Below, in pieces: positions 11,478 to 23,300 of a stretch of 64,000 nt of DNA (the first letter of the stretch is position 1; each line of letters opens with the position of its first letter). Where the stretch lies: NCBI GenBank assembly GCA_036345935.2, contig JADWOT020000001.1:13020680-13084679 (forward strand), given 5' to 3'. Made by a program: the position numbers and the translations under genes. The DNA comes from Taenia hydatigena (taxonomy: Eukaryota; Platyhelminthes; Cestoda; Cyclophyllidea; Taeniidae). The notes beneath the pieces are model-generated. The model saw only the letters and a program-made list of their open reading frames with translations, was not told where the DNA came from and made no database searches.

Positions 11478-13030
11478 AATTTGCGTACTTTGATGTGTAC
11501 CAATTTAGCGGCTCACCTTGCAAGGCTTCGTGCAATCGACGATGCATTTGCGAATGCAAACTAAACAGTCGCCTTCCACAAATACGCTTCAACACGCTTG
11601 CACTCATCCACTTGTTGTAGCGGCCGCCGACATATCCATGAACACAGCATCCATCTCCACCACCAACGTCAATGCCCCTTCCTTTAATATTACCTTATTC
11701 AATACGGTAATATATACGCGTAATGGTCTACAATCAAGTCCGATGCGAAGGGCTGCAATATAATGGGTTAGACTTGACTGTACAAACTAGCACAAATATG
11801 CGCAGAGGAGTGTTGAAGAATGAAGAGTAGCAGGGCAGACTAAAGTAAGGTGCAACTAATTGAAACGTAACAAATGAGTCAGCGATCCCGAGCGTTCCAC
11901 TTCTGTCACTTATATCCGTGTGTACTAACCCAGACCCAGGCAGCACAACCCTAGTGGGGTCCCAAACCCACGGACTTGTGCGCAAAGCCATCACTGACAT
12001 CCACTTCTCTCCACTAATCACCATTTAACTCACAACGTTCATCACGAACTGCATACTATGTTGCTTCTCTTAACTATTTTTGCTGTCTTAGCCACTGCTC
12101 AAACTCACGAATCACTTTAGCTTTCTTGACATTTGTCTGGTGTTACCCTAAAATTCTACGCCTAAATCACCTCTTTTTACTTATTCTACCAAATTCATAA
12201 GTCGCTCCTGTTTTATCCAAAAATGCTCTTTTACTTTTGTGTCAGAAATGTTGAGGAGTTTTAGCACTACATGCAACACCCAGTTCAAAATCAGGTATTG
12301 TTTGATCATGAATAATGAGTCCTTCTTCTCAAAATAGTAAAGCTGTGCAAATAACGACTAATTAACTTTTTGAGTTACACACAGTTCTCTCGCTGATGAC
12401 ATTTATTACAGCACTGCACTTTGTTGGGAAATCGGTCAGACATGCACCATCTGAATTACCTTTGATGTTACTATGAACACTTTCCTTATTTCCAAATGTG
12501 TCATAAATAAAGCAAGTGGTTTTATAATACGCCCATACCCTATGAGTGGATTCTGGTCTCATTTGTTGCTGCAGTGCATGAAATGCCAATTTGGAGTAGG
12601 CAGTTCTTACGCTCTTCTGCTTCACCGTTCGCTGCCTCTATGCCCTGCTGAATTGTGTAACATCCTATCTGTAGAAGAATAGTGCAGGTTTAACAATGTC
12701 AGATTTGCGTCAAAGTGAATGCGCCACTTGCAAATAAAAAGTGGTCAACTTAATCACTGCTTTGCTAGGAGGTCTACATGGTCTATACGGAGGAAGGAAA
12801 AACGCCATTGCCGCGTCAGGGCAATTTTGTTTTGAAAACAAAGATAAAACTAGATGTCACCCATCAAATGTTGGTATCACTGAGACGGGAAAGTATTTGG
12901 CTGTGAGAGAGGCAATGAGCAATTCTGTCAACAAAAGTTGTGAGATTTTGTTTTGGCCAACTGCAATATTGTGATAAGGCGAGTCCAATCCTTCTTTTTG
13001 CTGCGGATCCGAAAACAGACTTAATAAGCA
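11478..13030 (+). repeat. dispersed repeat family A, copy 1 (longest)
   Basis: Two parts recur elsewhere. The first (11478-11780) contains TCCACCACCAACG, then TTAATATTACCTTATTCAAT, and matches 15370-15610 and both arms of the fold-back at 28193-28695. The second (about 12440-13030) matches 15640-16140, sharing GAGAGAGGCAA and AGTCCAATCC / GGTCCAATCC landmarks. About 650 bases between the parts are unique to this copy and may be an insertion. There is no long shared open frame, and no terminal repeats were identified. Confidence 0.65.
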
Positions 13031-15369
13031 GCCTTCATTTTTCAACGTGTCACTCGGATAAATCCGCAGAGTTTAAAATAGAAATAAAATATTGCTATAG
13101 TTTGTGCTACGATACTGGAGGCAGAAGAGAAAGAGACAGCTGCATCGCCCTGAAATGCATGCAAATGCTCCCAATTTCACGGCGGAAGGACAAATGTTCC
13201 ATTCCCAAAGCTCTGCTTGAACAAGCCCATAATAGCAAATCACAACTTGTGCACTTACTTACTGCATCAAAATACATCAGAAATACTTCCAAATTCAGGG
13301 TCAACTGAACTAATCGCAGTGCATTGCATCTAAATGCACGTACCTCCATGATTCGCTTCAAAGTGGCACTATAGCCAATGATGTTATCTAAAGTGAAGGA
13401 AGAAGACGAAGCAATCAGAGATTACATGCAACGATTTAACTACGAGTAGTTTGTCTCCTGTTTGCATCGAAGTGGGCTGCATTCAATCATCAACACTCGC
13501 TTTGTTGAGGAGACGCACACACGAGGGATGTTTTGGCTTCGAATTCATTGGCGCATGAGAGGAAGTGATGAATGCCACTCTTTTAAAGTAGACTCGGCTA
13601 ATTGGGTCAAATTACTTGCGCCATGAACCCAAGACCAATTAACGGTTCCACTTTGAAAGAAGCTGGCTGAGATAATCAGAGAACGCAGTGTCAGGAACCT
13701 TAAAGAAGGGCGTTTGTGACACGAGTGATGTAGTCACTGGTTTGCAACTGCATCAGACGGTGAGTGGTAATAGTTGCAGGAGATAGGCAGATGAATTCCG
13801 TATACTGGCCATGAATTAACGAACGATGAATGATAGGCTGCGCAATTCACTAGCTTGTTCTGCGACTCTTTTACTTTATTTGCTAGCAGAAGTGCTTGCA
13901 GTATAAGTTGGCGTTCACAATTATACCGCTCATTACGTCACCAACACCGATTTACTTGTTGCTTATGCGATATGCACCTAAAAGATACGACACACTTCAT
14001 CTCCTTTTGCCCATGCCCGCCTGGATTTCAAAGCGCTGCTAACAAAACTAAAATTTGAGAATTCCCTGTTGAACGGGGCACAAACTCACACAAGGTCGAT
14101 CTGCACGATGCAGCTGATGAGTGCAGGTGCGAAGTTCCTCTGCTTCGGCAAATACCCGCTGTATTTGGTCGGTCAAAATGGGGCGAGTTCCGACAAATCA
14201 ATGGCAGTCTGAGCTATCTATTTCTTTGGTTTGCAGATGTTCATAAGGAAAAAGAGCGATCAGTAGAAAAAATTGCAACAATTATTTGGCAAGGAGTTAT
14301 TCACATAACATGACGTGATTTTAAGGCGCGAGTAGTGATCGGTTCCTGAGATTCATTCCATGGGTGTTAGTTCAACACAGTCCAATGAATTTATGGCTAC
14401 CACGACATTTTAGTATTATTGATCATTTGGGCAAAATTCCATTTATTCACCACCATATTTAGGTGTCTGACACTCGGATGATGAAATTATGGAAAGGAAG
14501 TACAAACTGGCGCTCAATCGGTTTTCGAATATTTCGGTTTCTGTCTTGGACTCTTCCTCCTCCTCCTGCTGTGCCTCCAAGACATGCACTAATCAGCATC
14601 GTGTTGACAGTTGTTTGTCCAAATAATCGCTGCAACTTTGGCAACCATTCAATCTGAATTCGATGCAACATCCACGTAGACTAGCAATTCGGCTGTGGAC
14701 GAAGTGTGAGGGAGAACAAAAAGCTATATTAATGGTTGGTAATTATAGGTTGCCAACTATGACATTAATTGTCTAAAGGACTGCTTGAGTTGCCATGTCT
14801 CACTAGCTGCCACTGATACCCGATGCGACCTCTTGAGGCCGTTGTATCAGCGTCAGGGTAATGGTCACTTCTCTTGTAGACATGAACAATCATTAACCCT
14901 GTACTAGGTCTCTTTGATCACTCTAGCTGACACTTTTCGAAAAGTAGGCAAGTATGAGATACTTTACGTTGGTTTAGTAAATGGACTCCTTAGCTTCCCA
15001 TTAAGCAATATTGTCTTGATGTGAGTCACGCGATTGTGGTAGTACAGTCTCATAGAAATGCAGTGGCCTTAGGCAAGGGGATGTGCTTGTAATCTTCTGG
15101 TTAAGGAGGGTCTTACTGGCACAGGCTGGATTACTCTGGAGCTCCTAAGTAGAGTAACTGAAGAGAGACCGTATGATTGGGAATCCGATTGCTCTGACGT
15201 AGGCGCGTGGACAATTTACGAACTTCCACACTTGCAGACTATGGTAAGCAGATACTGTTATCGTATTCCATATCATTCTACATGGTAAATCACAGTGGGC
15301 TGAGCTTTAATTTTGGTTGTTTCACTCCCTTATGCCACAAAAGAATTGCCTGTTCTCCTCTAAAAGATT
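13031..15369. other. no gene seen
   Basis: Open frames are short and unlike known proteins. A short (TCC)n run lies near 14555. Nothing else supports a feature. Confidence 0.4.
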
Positions 15370-16140
15370 GAAAGAAGCATTTGTGAATGCAAACTATGCT
15401 AATGCACTCCAAGAGACACACTTCTACGCGCTTACACTCAATTTCTATTTGGTGTGATCGCCGATCGCACCATAGACGGAGTATTCATTTCCACCACCGA
15501 CTTCACTGTCCCTTCCTTTAGTATCACCCTATTCAATAAAGCAGTATGTACTGAAATGATTAGCAATCAAGTACAGTGTAAAAGTATGCAGCATGATGGG
15601 ATAGAAAGTGACCTTACGAAACAGTACAAATGTGTCACAAATGACGTAAGTGGTTTCCAAGTAAGGCCCGTATCCTATGAGCAGTTTCTGGTCACATTTT
15701 TGTGCTGTAGCGTCTAAAGTGCCAATCAGTTATCAAACTTTCCCGCGCCCTATTTTTTACCTTCAGCTACCTCTATGGCTTACTGTACCCTGGTTCAGGT
15801 CTAACGGTATTTAATATACGTCGAGGTGGACACATAAGCTGTAGAAAAAGTAGTTAATCCAATCACTGCTCCTCTAGGCGCTATACTCAATCCAAACGGG
15901 GAAAAGAAATACGTCATTGTTGTATAAACACGAAACATTTTCTGCAAACAAGGATCTAACTGAACGTTACTGGCCATGCATTAGTGCTGCTGCGTTGAAG
16001 CAAATTTAGGCGTGAGAGAGGCAACAAAAAATACTGTTAATAAATGCAATAAGACTTTGATCTGTCGGCTGCAACACTGTCGAAAGGCTGGTCCAATCCA
16101 CTTTTTGCTCTGATTTCGAAAGCAGACTAGGTCACCAGTA
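15370..16140 (+). repeat. dispersed repeat family A, copy 2
   Basis: It aligns with 11478-13030 but lacks the roughly 650-base central segment, so the two conserved parts are almost adjacent. It contains TTTCCACCACCGACTTCACT, then CCCTATTCAATAAAG, then the shared downstream part with CCAATCACTGCT and CGTGAGAGAGGCAAC. No open frame is conserved. It is followed directly by the minisatellite. Confidence 0.65.
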
Positions 16141-16184
16141 CGTGCACTGCTTAGACCAGCGCCATCACTAGCGTTCATTCAGGG

Positions 16185-16705
16185 AAGGAGCGAAAATCGC
16201 AGCCTCGTGTATACCAATGCAACAAAATAGCCAAAGAAAAAAACGAAAATCACAGGTCCTTGCATAACAATACAACAAAATTGCTTAGAGAAGGAGTAAA
16301 ATCACATCCTTGTGTAGACAGGCACTGCAAAATTAACTAAAGGAGGAGGGAAAACCGCAGTCTCGTGTGGACGAATACATCAAAGTTGCCCACAGAAGGA
16401 ACGAAAATCGCAGTCTCTTGTAGACCAATGCAACAAAATTAATTGAGGAAAGAGTGAAAGTCGCAGCCTTTTTTAGACTAATGCAACAAAATTGACTGCA
16501 GAATGAGTGGAAATTGCAGTATCGTGTAGATCACTACAACGAAATCGCCCACATAAGGGGCAAAAATCGCAGTCACGTGCATATCAATGCAACAAAATTG
16601 CCTACTGAGGGAGAGAAAGTCGCAGTCTATTCTAGACAAATGCAACAAAATTGACTGCAGAATGGGTGAAAATCGCAAACCCGTGTGGGCAAATTCAAAT
16701 ATAGC
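16185..16705 (+). repeat. minisatellite, about ten ~53-base units
   Basis: The word ATGCAACAAAATTG or a close variant recurs near 16220, 16273, 16328, 16380, 16430, 16487, 16535, 16587, 16641 and 16694, a period of 50-57 bases. Each unit also carries GAAAATCGCAGTC and GTGTAGAC-like words. Units have diverged by substitutions and small indels. There are no unique spacers between exact repeats, so it is a tandem array and not a CRISPR. It lies about 1.2 kb upstream of the H2B gene. Confidence 0.9.
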
Positions 16706-17604
16706 CCACTGTCACGGATAATACTGCAGAAACATCTAGAGTCAATTTACTGGCAAACACCTCACATGATTATTCACCTGTCACTGCTTCGCCTTCAAGA
16801 TGCACTCAGTGGGTCGCTGGATTGAACAAATTTGAGAGTTAGAGAGCATTCTTATCTACTGCCTGTCGACCCATAATATGATGGAAGTCGAATTGGGGAA
16901 ATCGTGCTTGAAAATACCTCATCCATGTTAAAATTGGTATTATCACATATACGATTGTCTGACAAACTTGAATGTGAACAGAAAACTTCATGTCGTCTTA
17001 TGCTGGGAATTCTATCCTCATCCTCATCAGGCATATCATATCTATCACCGTCTATTCTGCCATCTCTATCGCATCCACCGTTGTTGTCTACGTCGCATTT
17101 GCCTTCACCATACTTATCACGTAGAGCATCATCATCCTCATTGTTGCCACGGTCGACAGCACCTCCAACCTATGCGGCGTTGGCGTTGGATTAGCCCTCC
17201 TCAAGAGGCACTTCCGACTTCATTTCGTCCTCCTTCTCCAGCGATGCAGCTTGCAGACCGACTGACATTAAGGCCAGTACGGTCATGCTAATGCAGAATC
17301 GGATGGTTGGCATGGGTAGATGGAGCAAATGTTAATTTGCAGCAATCCTGTCTAGACTTTCGTGATTTGGCAATGACCTTCAACATCCATTATTCCAGCG
17401 CCACATGGACGCCGTCAAGACATGAGAGAATTGCAGTCATGCAGCAGAAGGGGAGGACGATGTGTTCAAAAATAAAATGGTCCCTTCAAAGCAAGTTTTG
17501 CCTACATTTAAATTCTAATTGACAAATGAGGTTGAGTTAATAGTTTTGAACGTAAAAGGAATAGAATAAGAAAAATGTTATAGTGTTTGAGTGCACTAAA
17601 TCTA

Positions 17605-17800
17605 GGCATTGATTGGCTAATCCAGCGACGCCATCTATGCACACAAAAAACTAATGCGATTCGCTGTCATCATCTGCTTTATATCAATGCCCAATGAGAA
17701 GATGCCTGATGCAATTTTCCTTATTGCTATTGGCTGACGCGTAAGCCATTGACAACTCGAACTTTGTCAGTGATAGTGATGGAAGATTTGCCTATAAATA
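17605..17800 (+). promoter_or_regulatory. H2B promoter: CCAAT boxes and TATA box
   Basis: TATAAATA lies at 17793-17800, 72 bases before the ATG, with CCAAT-type motifs at 17612-17616 (inverted), 17691-17695 and 17729-17733 (inverted). The stretch from the last CCAAT to the TATA box is recognisably shared with the promoter of the second H2B gene (38133-38202, minus strand), including GCCATTGA(C/T)AACTCGAACTTTG. This is the usual arrangement for replication-dependent histone genes. Confidence 0.8.
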
Positions 17801-17871
17801 AATGTGCTGATGGCAGTCTCGAAGTGAATTTTGCTGAGCTTCACTGACTATTAAGAGAAGAGGAAGTTGTC

Positions 17872-18240
17872 ATGGCTCCTAAAGTAGTGTCGGGCAAAGC
17901 TGCAAAGAAGGCGTCGAAGGTGAAGGTGCCGAAGACGGACAAAGCAAAGAAGAGACGGAGGAAGGAGAGCTACGCCATCTACATCTACAAGGTGTTGCGC
18001 CAGGTACATCCGGACACGGGCATCTCGTCGAAGGCGATGTCGATCATGAACTCTTTTGTGAACGACATCTTCGAGCGAATCGCTGCTGAGTCGAGTCGGT
18101 TGGCGCACTACAACAAGAAGTCGACAATCACGAGCAGAGAGATTCAGACTGCTGTGCGTCTGCTGCTGCCTGGTGAGTTGGCGAAGCATGCGGTGTCGGA
18201 GGGTACCGAGGCTGCAGCCAAGTACACCAGCTCAAAGTAG
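17872..18240 (+). CDS. H2B: histone H2B
   Basis: This 122-residue intronless gene encodes core histone H2B, which pairs with H2A in the nucleosome. The basic N-terminal tail ([16 protein letters not shown], ending KKRRRKESY) is followed by the histone fold: [20 protein letters not shown], then [26 protein letters not shown], and the C-terminal helix [12 protein letters not shown]. Length is normal for the family. The ATG at 17872 is the family start and follows a TATA box at 17793. A canonical-position 3' stem-loop lies 102 bases after the stop, although this copy has mismatches in the stem. It differs from the second H2B mainly at the C-terminus ([11 protein letters not shown] here, [11 protein letters not shown] there). 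An inverted fragment of the same 3' region sits 650 bases downstream. Confidence 0.98.
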   Translation: MAPKVVSGKAAKKASKVKVPKTDKAKKRRRKESYAIYIYKVLRQVHPDTGISSKAMSIMNSFVNDIFERIAAESSRLAHYNKKSTITSREIQTAVRLLLPGELAKHAVSEGTEAAAKYTSSK

Positions 18241-18341
18241 ATGAGTTGGATGTAGAGTGCTGCTGGTGCCGCTGACTAGTTGCACTCTACTCCACTGCAG
18301 CCCGCTAGACTCCGTTTTGTGCGTGAGTGAACGCATCCCAC

Positions 18342-18357
18342 GACCCCGTTGAGGGCC
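18342..18357 (+). terminator. histone 3' stem-loop of H2B, imperfect
   Basis: GACCCC-GTTG-AGGGCC occupies the position of the histone mRNA 3' stem-loop bound by SLBP. The second H2B has a perfect GGCCCT-GTTG-AGGGCC. Here an A·C pair at the second position and a C·A pair next to the loop weaken the six-base stem. No clear purine-rich downstream element follows. Confidence 0.75.
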
Positions 18358-18770
18358 ACCACTACCACATTCACTTTTGATTGCTGTGGACAAAAATATG
18401 TGCATTTACTGCCGCTTTCTTCCTATGTCCAGTAGAACACAGCCTTGTGGCCCATCATCCAACAAGTATTAGCCTTTTGTGAGATCACTCAGAACCAAAA
18501 GCGATGGAAACGCTTAATCTGGCACAAAGCTTATTTTATTATCTCCCTTAGCGCTGAACCTCATAGCCATCCTCACATCAGTCATTGTATATCCTGTCCC
18601 CCTCCTCCGACCTCCCCTGCCTACATCTAGCGATGACCACAGCCAGTACTAACACTAGCACTTCGAGATCGCCCAGACAATGAGAATGAGGGCTAGACAT
18701 AGGAAGAAAGCGGTAGTAAATGCACATATTTTTGTCCACAGCAATCAAAAGTGAGTGTGGTAGTGGTGGT

Positions 18771-18786
18771 GGCCCTCAACAGGGTC
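18771..18786 (-). terminator. histone 3' stem-loop of the truncated inverted H2B copy
   Basis: On the minus strand it reads GACCCT-GTTG-AGGGCC, with a single A·C mismatch in the stem. It lies about 100 bases after the stop codon of the H2B fragment, so the duplicated piece includes the whole 3'-end signal. Confidence 0.75.
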
Positions 18787-18887
18787 GTGGGATGTGTTCA
18801 CTCACACGCAGGGTGGAGTTGAGTGGGCTGCAGTGGAGTAGAGTGCAACTAGTCAGCGGCACCAGTAGCACTCTACATCCAACTCAT

Positions 18888-18969
18888 CTACTTTGAGCTG
18901 GTGCACTTGGTCGCAGCCTGGGTACCCTCCGACACTGCGTACTTCGCCAACTCACCAGCAGCAGCAGCA
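18888..18969 (-). pseudogene. truncated H2B copy, last ~25 codons only
   Basis: The minus strand encodes GELAKYAVSEGTQAATKCTSSK followed by TAG at 18888-18890, the H2B C-terminal helix with a few substitutions. Homology stops at a (CAG)n-like stretch near 18970 that corresponds to LLL in H2B. There is no promoter, tail or histone fold, so it is a dead fragment created by the inverted duplication. Confidence 0.93.
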
Positions 18970-19074
18970 TAGCATGCTCTGTGTGTTTACACCTTAAATT
19001 TGCTTGGCAGTACCATAACGTCAGGGCACTTCAAGGATTATTAAGCCAAGAAAATGCTCATTTCTCACTCCTAG

Positions 19075-20326
19075 GCGGATGCTAGAGGAAGTGACGGGAG
19101 TTCATTGTGTCCTCCTCTTCATGTAGCAGTGCATAAATGTCATCAAGAAGCACTGCAGGTCCTCCTTGAATATGGCATGCCGGTCTCTTGTACCGATGAA
19201 AACATGAACACTGCGCTTCATTGTGCAGCCACCGAAGGTCACCTGCCGCTTGTGAAAATGCTCCTGAATCATGGGAGTCGCATTGATGCGGCGAATGTAT
19301 ATCATGAAACCCCTTTAAGCCGAGCTGTTCACCACAGGGCCACAAAGGTTGTTCGACGCCTTATTTTCCATGGTGCCGATGAGGGCTACAGACTGGATAA
19401 AAGAAACCAAGCTGCGCTTACGCTTGCTAGTGCCCAAGTGCGTGTTCTACAATTATCAATATGAGTTAATAGAGACATTATTTACTTCTTACTCATTATG
19501 CAATTGCCTGTGAAGGCAATTTTACCCATAGCACGATCTCGAAAAGTGGGCAAAATATTGGTTTATAGAATTGCTAATCTAAGCATCTAATGATGCATCA
19601 TACCTGTAATTACATTTCCTACAACTAGGGTGACTATGAAACGGCAAAATTCATTTTTGAGACAAACTGTCTCTTGGCTTCGCGAAGCAGATGTCTGCAA
19701 ATCGCACTCGAGCAAGCTGCCTTGAACGGCCACATTCTGCTGATACGACTGTTGCTCCTGCATGGAGCTGACATCAACCGATGCGCCACCTGCATGAAAC
19801 CACCTATTTTCGCAGCGATTTGTGGACGTCGCGTGCCTGTTCTCCAATACTTTATCTCGAATGAAGCCAATATCGAGCAACGAGACAGAAAGGGCCTCAC
19901 GCCACTTATGCTGGCCGTCAAAGTCGGGGATGCCAACATGGTTGAGTGCCTCCTGGCTGCCGGTAAGTGGTTGAGTTTTTTCCGAATGAAGGCGTTTACC
20001 GTAATCATTTATTGTAAATAACTGATCCCTTGAAGTCTAACTTAATCTTTTATACCGTTAGAGCCAATGAGTCATAAATGCGGTGTTTATAGTTGCCTGT
20101 TTATGCACATAATCTTTCTCAACTCTCTCTCCAACCGTTTGAACATCCTTATCCTTACCTTACTGGCGTCTTATTAATCTACTTTTTTGGTGCTTTGTTT
20201 TTAGGAGCCGACGTGGCTGCAGAGTATCGAAAAAATGGAACAGCTTTGTCAATCGCCAGTGATCTTGGTCACATAGAAATTTGGGAAAAGATTTCAAAAG
20301 CTGTAGAGCGTAGTAAAGACCTGTGA
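19075..20326 (+). CDS. ankyrin-repeat protein, three 3' exons (5' end not seen)
   Basis: Exons at 19075-19437, 19629-19962 and 20205-20326 join in frame across GT-AG introns: acceptors TCACTCCTAG, CAACTAG and GTTTTTAG; donors after 19437 (GTGCGT) and 19962 (GTAAGT). The roughly 272 encoded residues are a run of ankyrin repeats, visible as PLHVAVHKCHQEALQVLLEYG, TALHCAATEGHLPLVKMLL, TPLSRAVHHRATKVVRRLIFHGAD, LEQAALNGHILLIRLLLLHGAD, PIFAAICGRRVPVLQYFI and TPLMLAVKVGDANMVECLLAAGADV, ending ERSKDL and TGA. Ankyrin repeats bind other proteins; the specific role is unknown. The first exon begins at a good acceptor, so upstream exons should exist, but the sequence just upstream is the broken H2B inverted copy. 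The gene may be truncated, or its 5' exons may lie further upstream with the histone gene inside an intron. Confidence 0.85.
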
Positions 20327-23300
20327 TTTATGTCCCATCCGTTGACTATGCTATTGAGTAACAATTGTACAATATCGGTAGAGTAATTGAATTTTATTCC
20401 TATCATCATTTATCAAACATTTTTATCGGTTCAACATTGCACGAGACCTAATTGCATAGAGGCCTATTTGCTTTTTCGACAACCTGATGCCCGCGAAACC
20501 GCAAAGCTAGTTTCAGTGACTATCTAAGCTGCATGTACTGAGAAAGCAAGCGGCTGTGACTTAGCGAATTCGTTTGAAACAGGCGTTAACAATTGTATTG
20601 ACTTGTCGTATTGATGGCTACATGGGCAATTCAGACACTGTGGGATCGTGTATATTGAGCCGAAGGACAGACCTCCTCTAAGCCGATCAAGGAGTGATGA
20701 TGGCATATGGTTAGGGATGCGCCTAAGAAAGAAGCCTATCCGTTCGCAAACCTGCGTTTGTGAACAGCTTCTTAAAGACGTTTCTGCATTTTATCGTTTA
20801 TAAAGGCAATTCCGGGTCGCATTTCGCCGTCTGAAGATTCAAAATCTAAATCCATTTTTCTTAATATTAGTGTTTAAACAGAGACAACTCTTTCTTATTT
20901 TTTTTTGTTGTGCTCTTATCTACATGGCTGAGGCTCGTCAGCTTGCGTTGCTTAATGTAAAGCAGTCAATAACCCAGATTTAGCACCATAAGTAGCACAG
21001 GACAAGGTTTGTTTATGGAAACTTACTCTCTTGTACTTTGTTCTGCCATGCTGGTAAGTAGCCACAAAGAGAGTTTTGACTACTATACAGAACTTATTAG
21101 TTCCCTTATCTCTGCGCTTAATCATTCGCCTATCAATTATCCGCATGTTGCGCTTTGATCGGCATCATACTCATTGGCCTCACACTCTCATCCTGCGTCA
21201 GTAGCACATTACCTACATCAGTATTATGATTTCTTACGACTACGGTTAATACTCGATGCCAATTAATTACACAGACGCATGTTGTCGGTCCCATTGTGCG
21301 CTATGCAGGATTGGACTTTTATATCATAACACTTGACGTGTTTCGACGAGTAATAACCTCGCCGGTTTGCATGAATGTCCTGACAATAAGGGCAGAGATT
21401 TACTAGCTCGTACTCTTACAATTTTTGTTGTCGATAAAATACTGCAACGAATTTACTCCGCGGTATCGTAGGTGGTAGGCTTTCTCCGAGGCGCATTTGT
21501 AGTTGCTAATATAAAAATGCACAAGATGAGTAGTGTTAAGAGGAAACATTACCTTTGAATTTCGCTTGATCTAAAGAAGCCCGCTAGTGCAAGGGATGGG
21601 TTTGCGTCTGCTCAGAATGCATGGTGCCTCAAGCTAATGGTTTTCAACTCTCAGTTCGCTGCGAAAGTAATATATTAACATAGTCTCTTGGGAACTGAAC
21701 TTATTCTAATGTGTCTATTTGCGCTGTTAATTTGCCACATCGCTGGCATGAGAGTGGGCGTTTGGACATCGCTGACAAAAAACAACCAATAAAACCAATA
21801 GAAAAACTAATTTGCTTTACGCATTTCTAGATGAATGCATAAATGAATTCTTAAAAGACTCTTTGCATTTTGAGGCTGTTTCTGCCAAAGTTGTGAGATT
21901 GACACTTTTTCTAATTTGCTTTATGCTCTGCAGGCAAGTCACTGGTGGATATAAAGTTCTCAACAGGCGAACGACTTAAATTTTTCATGTTAAAGAAATC
22001 CATTGCATGGCTTTGCTACAGGTTATTACTGTAGATGAGGCTGAAGTGCAGCTTCCCCCCCCCCCCAGTTAAATGTGGTGCAGATACCGCAGTTCGCAAG
22101 ATCAGGCAAATGTCCTTGACCAAAGCAACCTGTGGAAGTTAAGTATTCTAGCTCATTGCCTCGTTGCTGCCTAAATGAAGAAGGCGAATCAAGGATTAGA
22201 GGATTCGACAATCCCACTTTAAATAAACATGAAGTAGTGAGTTAGATTACTCCTTCATTTCATGCATTTTAAGCTACAATCTAAGCATTAGTGAAGATGG
22301 TGGACTTAGGCTTAATGAAAACTCCTTGTGTAGCCCAATCCTCTGGATGAAAGGCATTGCACTCCCTACTTAGGGAGCACATGGCCCAGCATGTGCGGAC
22401 TTTTACGTAGATGGATTCATCCAAACTGAGCAATGTGATGCACGCTAATACTGATCACAAAACATTCTGACCATTACTAAACTATACTCAAAAAAGTGTC
22501 CTACCTTGGTCTGGTGATTGGAAACTACTAAAGAGAGTCTGTGACATTTGATGTGGAGATATAGCCCCGACGTCGTCCGTATAGCTTGTAAGACAGTACA
22601 TATCATGTCTTCTGCAGAGGGACTAGGTAGTCCTTTTACACTTGGTGCCAGAGTGTTGAGCGTTAGTAGCTGGGCTAGGTCTGGACAGAGTGACGATTTC
22701 TATGGGGTTGCGAGAGAGCAGCTATCATCGTCTTCGATATCTCACTGCCTCGTCATTTATCCTGAGCGCGTTTGCTGTTACCCGTTATTGCTTGCTCATA
22801 GACGTTGGTATTAAGCAGCCATAGCAAAGCTTTGCAAGCTATAACAGGACAAGTGATTTTAGCATTCATCAACCTCACGTTGGCCATCGCACAATCCAGA
22901 GCAGAAAGCTGGTTAGATGAGGTTATGTTTTGGCGGATATTGGAACTATAAGCATGCAGGAGTCTTTGTAGAGTAAGGGTTTTTTCGCCTTAGGAGGTAG
23001 TGATATCTCCTCAGTAACAACTTTCATGTCTATTGGCAGCTCTTGACGTTTTCTGTTAAAACGTAGACTCCATCTTTGCATTTTGACCAAATATGGTGCC
23101 TTGCATGGATGCGTTTTATTTAAATGGAAGGTAATCGGATGGGCGAGAAGCTGCATATTACAGAAGGAGTGCTTGTTGGTAAGATGACTGTAATGACTTA
23201 TAACACATATCTGCTTCGCTTGCCTACACAGCTGTACCAGTTTTCCTTTCCTGTGGTTGTCTGTCTGCCCGCTTGATAACGTCTCTGGTTCCTCTAATTA

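Larger units (their letters stand above)
18160..18970. repeat. inverted repeat of the H2B 3' end
   Basis: The left arm (about 18160-18434) runs from the last quarter of the H2B coding sequence through its 3' flank. It is repeated in reverse complement at about 18696-18970 with roughly 260 bases between. Matching words include the tract after the stop (GAGTTGGATGTAGAGTGCT) and GTGGACAAAAATATGTGCAT with its complement at 18720-18740. The spacer resembles, more distantly, the 3' flank of the second H2B at 37270-37530. Confidence 0.9.

Noticed and set aside
16185..16705. Possible CRISPR array
   Set aside because: Units are contiguous and equally diverged throughout, with no unique spacers, in a eukaryotic sequence.
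16852..17170. Aspartate-rich open frame on the minus strand (DNNGGCDRDGRIDGDR-like)
   Set aside because: It arises from a run of GAT/GAG-type triplets, has no start codon or clear splice sites, and EF-hand spacing is not met. It could be an exon of an acidic protein, but support is too weak.
17851..18189. Long open frames antisense to the H2B and H2A genes
   Set aside because: They are reverse-strand shadows of GC-rich histone coding sequence and recur over each histone copy.
22055..22070. Run of C residues interpreted as a possible terminator or assembly gap mark
   Set aside because: It is a simple homopolymer with no associated structure.
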